From Flammula alnicola (taxonomy: Eukaryota; Basidiomycota; Agaricomycetes; Agaricales; Strophariaceae): a stretch of 64,000 nucleotides of DNA. Location: assembly GCA_015499995.1 (NCBI GenBank), contig JADNRV010000009.1, positions 186,001 to 250,000 on the forward strand, in the 5' to 3' direction. Shown here one piece after another: positions 59,547 through 64,000 of the stretch. A program made the translations under genes and the position numbers. The notes beneath the pieces were generated by a model. It was given only the letters and a program-made list of their open reading frames with translations. It made no database searches and was not told the origin of the DNA. Within the stretch, counting starts at the first letter, position 1; the number at the start of each line of letters is the position of its first letter.

Positions 59547-60167
59547 TCAATGAACCTGATCATGATCACCCCACATGATCACCCCAGAAAAGCTTTGAAT
59601 ACGTTGGCGTGCATCCATGCCCGAGACTGCGGAGCTTCCATTGGAAGTGTCTGTGTCAAGTGCCATCCAATTCATGCCGATAATCAGTGTTGGGCGGCTA
59701 TTTGGCGTGTATAAAAAAGCCTGCGGTGGAAGTAGGATGTAAATTGAAATGTTTCTTATACTTACTGTACATATAACAACGGTAAGAACAATACTATTTT
59801 TTCCTCCCCCCGAGTTAATGGTATTCCCATCGCTCGTCCATTCATTCAATTGCAGAAGAGTGTCATGCATCTGTCGATCATATGTGGTGTGTATGAGGAC
59901 GTGAAAATATACCTGTTAGATTCGGTCACAGTCATCGGTCTTTCGAAACGATAAGCGGCTGCAATCGCGAAAAAATGCGTGCTTTGATAGTCGGCCTAAC
60001 TCGAGCTCGATTTGCCAAAGTGTCTCTCCCACACGGCATAGCTATTCTCGTTGTGCTCGCCTATCGGCCGATACGGTGAGTGTATATCGATTTGAACGTT
60101 CTTCAAGTTTGTGACGCCAGGGAAATCAAAGATAGCGGTAAAGAAGCCCTTATGTGAAGAGTCAATT
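59547..60167 (-). pseudogene. Unrecognised gene with an in-frame stop
   Basis: One frame reads IDSSHKGFFTAIFDFPGVTN, then IDIHSPYRPIGEHNENSYAV, WERHFGKSSSS, a TAG, and continues in the same frame as ADYQSTHFFAIAAAYRFERP. A later exon-like piece contains a hydrophobic segment IVLTVVICT joined by a good 45-nt intron (gtaagt...ccgcag) to AFLYTPNSRPTLIIGMNW. The quality of the frame on both sides of the TAG suggests a recently disabled gene or a missed intron. No family recognised. Confidence 0.35.
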
Positions 60168-60344
60168 CTATCGAAAAATAAGACAAGTTCATAGACGGAT
60201 ATGAGAACAAACGTACCTTGATTTAAAAGATCTCACGGCACCAGCGCCATCTCATCTCATCATGCATCATGACTGAAGTGTCGCTGAAGGTGATTGCCAT
60301 TGTGGTTCCAGCCCTGGCGAGATGATGTTGGCCGAGAGTAGAAA

Positions 60345-61087
60345 CTACTGCACCACCACACCTTTTATCCTGTCACGCAGCGCTTGGTGGCACATCTCAC
60401 ATGCGAGACGCTCCATAAGAGGGTTAGGCGCCGTCTGCATGGTATGGGGTAAGTCAGTATACTGAATAACGATAATGTGTACTGTGGTCGCTCACCCGGC
60501 CGAGCGACCCAAGCCAGGTACGCGCTAACAAGGGCCCAGGCTCGAGTCAGCTTTCTTTGATCCTCGAAACTGCATTCCTTTGTGGGCGGATGCGGGAGCG
60601 GAGGATGTAGTGAAATACCTTTGAGTGAGGTGAATCGCCCGACGTGAAGGCGCAAAAGTTTCCTCAAGTACACGGCGCCAATGCGTTCCGCCATTTCATC
60701 TGTTATGCTAGACAAGTTGTAAGAGAGGAGATGAGATGACGAGCTGACAGCAAGTGTGTGGCAGCAGCGAGATCCTGAGGCAGTCGCGACGGAAAATGGG
60801 ATTGCTATAACGCGGAGAATTATCAATCAGCTGACACTGAATTGCGTGCACAACTTGACATTAGGTGTAGGTGTAAACGTCTGGGTATATATTTGGATGT
60901 TGATGGGAGTAGGATTGGCTGGAGGATATGCATAAGGAATGTCATAGGTGGCATACTCGTCTGATTGGGGAAGATGATGAGAAACGAGTGAGGCGGGGTT
61001 GAGTATTCCCGGGCGAGTTGTTGGTGTTTGCCATTCCTTGACGCGTAATTTTTCCTCTGGGCAAGGCCTTCTATCCGATCGTAGTTC
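60345..61087 (-). CDS. Unrecognised multi-exon gene
   Basis: Minus-strand pieces join well through short introns: MAERIGAVYLRKLLRLHVGR, then ECSFEDQRKLTRAWALVSAY, then TAPNPLMERLACEMCHQALR and a stop at 60345. Upstream, from about 61087 to 60838, an open frame without ATG reads KEWQTPTTRPGILNPASLV and DEYATYDIPYAYPPANPTP, rich in Pro/Tyr/Thr. The CEMCHQ pair could be half of a small metal site. The two parts may be one gene with a missed intron or two. No family is recognised. Confidence 0.33.
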
Positions 61088-61494
61088 CTACGAAGTTCTT
61101 ATGACTTGCACTTCATGTCGGCCGGCTTTGCAGCTGGTGAAAGTTGGATGGATATGCATAGAAGAAATAATTTACGCGTTCCCACGCTGCTTCAACTACT
61201 TGTCACGTGTACGGACTCTCAGCTTGTTTTCCGCGTATATTTTCCATCAAACCAACCATTTCAATCCTTACTTCAACTTCAGTAACTCATCGTCACTCTT
61301 GCTGCCACTCATTCTAAAAAGATAACGTATTTTTTTGCACTTTACCCGAGACATCAGTGTTCAGCAACAGGTTTTCTTTTGTCGTTAATAGACACACCTT
61401 CGCTTCAACCTTCCCTGACGAATCATGATCGGAACAAGTCCCGTTCTTCATGAATCTTGGCATATCTTTGACTTGCCAGGGTAATGGCGAGATA
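61088..61494. other. Spacer, no supported gene
   Basis: About 400 nt with no recognisable feature; ends at the TIR element insertion site. Confidence 0.4.
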
Positions 61495-61678
61495 CAGTCG
61501 AACCTCTCTTAACCCATACCCCTCGGTGGACGGCCCACGCTATGGGTTATGGGGGGTTATGGGTTATGAGAGGTCAATTTTGGTGTAAATCTGGGTTTGG
61601 TAGCCGCTCAAACCTATGGGATATGAGGGGTAACCGGTAATGGGTTATCGGAGGTATGGGTTATGAGGGGTTCGACTT
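61495..61678. mobile_element. Short TIR element, same family as 12568-13161
   Basis: A 184-bp element flanked by TA (61493-61494 and 61679-61680). Left end CAGTCGAACCTCTCTTAACC and reversed right end AAGTCGAACCCCTCATAACC match over about 26 nt. GGGTTATG-type words repeat inside, and the subterminal CATACCCCTCGGTGGACG is shared with the long copy. It appears to be an internally deleted derivative. Confidence 0.8.
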
Positions 61679-62782
61679 TAACATCAACGCTTGCCTACTA
61701 TGCCTGTCATCGTGCGTCGACTCGTCTTCGATCTCCGTATCCATACGACCGCATATGAGTCTGACACCATCCAGCGCAACAGGGTTCATCCCTTCAATGC
61801 TTCGGGGCTGTTGCCTGGGTATGTCAGCTGCGCCTTCTTCCCCAATGCCCCCTTGGACACCTGCGGCCATGAACTGGATCCATGAGGCAAGGGGTGTAAA
61901 GGAAATGATAGCCGAAGCAGATGCATTACGGAAAAATCTCACTCCTACTATAACACAGCTCATCCAGTCACTTTCGTTGATGCCGGTTGCATGGATCCAT
62001 TCTGCTACCATGATGAACAATTCAGATCTTTGCTAAGTGCTGTTTTAATTATCTTACAAGGTATCCAATGACTTACTCTCTGGTCAGGTTCTATGGGGCC
62101 AGACGAGATGGATAATCAATATAGTCAGAAGAAATCATTCATGACACACAGCTGTCAAGAAGAAACACGCTCTGCACACGTTTCTTTCGCTAACAATGCT
62201 TCAATCTATCTTTAAAATGTTGATTCTTGGTCCGGACGTCATGCCGTGTGTACTCAGCTGAACTCCGCCCTTCTCCGTGAATTTGCTTGGAAGAGTAAAT
62301 GACGAAATGTGCTGGGATTTTTTTCAGATAACCCAAACTCCGAGTCTTCACAGGCCGCAATCTGAACAGCGGTTACGCCTCGTGACAAACAAAAACTGTC
62401 TATCTGATATTGAAGCGCGCCAGTTTCCGACCGCAAACATACGACTTTCTACCAATCTTGGTATGTTTCCGCCTCTTTTCAGCCGGAGTTTTTTTTTTTT
62501 TTTTTTCAAATTTGTCCCTGCAAGCAGGGAGGATCTAGTCGGTGATGCCCAGAGATTTTGTCGAAGCATGGAATGCCACCTTGCCCCAGACAGGCTTTCT
62601 AATGGACGGTTCGGCGGAATCAAAAGGTACCATATTCAGCATGCAGAACATCTACACGTTGCATAATTTTCATGATAAGAGCCTGCAGTTCAGCGCTCAG
62701 CGCGCATCCTGTTTGCTCCCACATTCCGCTCCCCTCACGAGCGCGACTTAGCCTTCCTTACGACTTGTACGGCAGCTCCAAT
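61679..62782. other. Intergenic stretch with a poly-T tract
   Basis: Both strands are open between about 61660 and 62036, with no recognisable product. A run of 18 or more T lies near 62490-62508. Nothing else is supported ahead of the DUF6534-type gene. Confidence 0.4.
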
Positions 62783-63966
62783 ATGAAAAAGTACTTGGAT
62801 GATCCTAGTCTTGCCCTTGGTCCTTTGCTGATCGGCACGGTCTTCAATGCATTTGTATATGGGATCTGTGTTCTCCAGTTTAGCTCTTACTGGGAGAACA
62901 AGTCAAACGACCGCAGTATTATTAAGTACAACAGTTGTCGTCGTTTCGCCTCCCAACTCTAACGGTTTTTGCGTAGGTTATTGGTCGGCTGGACCTTCCT
63001 TCTGGATACTTTCCACACTTGCGCACTTATCTATATGCTCTGGGTATACGTGATTGTCGAATATAACAACTCAGCTTTCCTCGCAATGGTATTGTGGCCC
63101 TTTGCCGCCACTACGATAGTCACAACTCTGTATGTTTTGTGTGTTCTGTAAAAAACAGAATTATTTCACTGATCCTTTTGGCAAGAACCTCGTGCCCGAT
63201 CCAGATTTTCCTCTCCTGGCGTATCAAACAATTCTCAAAGTCGAGAAGAGTACTCTTTGGCCTCATTCTGTTGGCATTAGCTCAAGCATCGCTTGGGTTT
63301 ACCTGCTCCATTATCGTTTACCAGACACCCGAGTGCGTCATATGAAAGGGCGGGTGGATAGGTCTCATTAGCTGACTCGACCGCTGTGAAGCATGATTTC
63401 GTTCCACCAGCTTATACCATTTGTGGCTGCGTGGCAAATATCTGCTGTTGTGGCAGACGGAAGTATAACGTATGTTTGTGTCTCAATTGCCTATAAAATG
63501 TTCCTATGGCTCAAACTTTATGCAAATAGGGTCTTTCTCTGGTGGTATCTATCTCGTAGTCGTACGGGACAAAAAAGTACGTTTCTTTGATCTCTATATT
63601 TTGCTGATCATTTACTCTACTCCCTTAAGGAAGCGACAACGTTATATCTCGTTTAATTCGCTCGTCCATCGAGACAGCTGCATTTGGCTCCTTCTTTTGT
63701 GTGAGTCCTTTATTTCATTCAAACGTTGAAATCACACTGAAGCATTTCACTGTATAGATTATGGATCTGATTACATTTGTGAGGAAGCGTTAACACATCA
63801 ATTAACAGTTGGTCTAATTAAGCGAAGACGATCTTACAACGGACAAACATGCACGTCATTTTTGCATTCGTTAGTCTTTCTGACTTTTCACGCGAAGATT
63901 TATCTTGACGTCCTAATTTTTCAGCCCATGGGGAGAATATATACGTGGGTACTCGAACCTGAGTGA
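62783..63966 (+). CDS. DUF6534-type seven-span membrane protein
   Basis: Integral membrane protein of a family greatly expanded in Agaricomycetes, function unknown. The sequence starts MKKYLDDPSLALGPLLIG, with first span TVFNAFVYGICVLQF; then LLVGWTFLLDTFHTCALIYM, IFLSWRIKQFSKSRRVLFG, FHQLIPFVAAWQISAVVADG, WYLSRSRTGQKK joined to SDNVISRLIRSSIETAAFGS (the typical 'RSRTG...TD.LI.RLI...I.TG' block), and a last exon PMGRIYTWVLEPE. Six introns are needed, all with GT...AG ends. About 260 residues; the cytosolic tail that normally follows 'GRxYxNxLL' is almost absent, so the C terminus is short or truncated. The penultimate exon joins are uncertain. Confidence 0.7.
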
Positions 63967-64000
63967 TAGATTGTCCCCCCTGATTAGCTTATTAAATATA

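Noticed and set aside
61656..62036. Overlapping frames on both strands beside the short TIR element, considered as a transposase remnant
   Set aside because: No DDE or DNA-binding motif is visible, and both strands are equally open.

Overview
The window is nuclear DNA of a filamentous basidiomycete, most likely an Agaricomycete (mushroom-forming fungus). Reasons: genes are dense on both strands; nearly every gene is cut by short introns (about 45-70 nt) with GT...AG ends; there are fungal Delta-12-type desaturases, a DUF6534-type membrane protein, a DUF5648 relic and other families typical of Agaricomycetes; and a tRNA-Glu gene carries an intron. No rRNA, CRISPR, plasmid or bacterial operon features were seen.

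Layout. 0-7 kb: a BTB/POZ protein, a DJ-1/PfpI protein, a small two- or three-exon gene read here as cytochrome c oxidase subunit COX8/COX7C, and weak reading frames. 7-12.4 kb: two divergently transcribed membrane fatty acid desaturases whose shared upstream region holds a 629-bp TIR element. 12.5-16.6 kb: a second TIR element, then a single-exon protein with a possible BTG/Tob-like N terminus. 16.6-25.2 kb: a sugar porter and an intracellular-type GH51 arabinofuranosidase on the same strand, which suggests uptake and cleavage of hemicellulose sugars, then a small multi-pass membrane protein.

26-44 kb: the most unusual block. Two large paralogous genes (gene A, +; gene B, -) encode roughly 1,400-residue proteins with an N-terminal helical region resembling those in front of fungal STAND/NACHT proteins, one EF-hand, a W/G-rich domain, a ZZ-type zinc finger with further Cys pairs, and a C-terminal coiled coil. 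They converge on a housekeeping core: a TypA/BipA GTPase with a mitochondrial-looking N terminus, farnesyl diphosphate synthase, and an unrecognised proline-rich protein. Gene A and the FPP synthase gene each carry an apparent one-base frameshift.

44-54 kb: tRNA-Glu(CTC) with an 8-nt intron, a DUF5648 pseudogene, an S9 serine peptidase, a long gene-poor stretch, and a membrane oxidoreductase resembling the C-terminal half of TmpL-like proteins. 54-62.7 kb: gene-poor, with a tandem repeat, broken reading frames, a coiled-coil fragment like the end of genes A/B, and a short copy of the 12.5-kb TIR element. The window ends with a DUF6534-type membrane protein.

All exon joins were made by eye from splice signals and reading frame; coordinates of multi-exon genes run from predicted start codon to stop codon.
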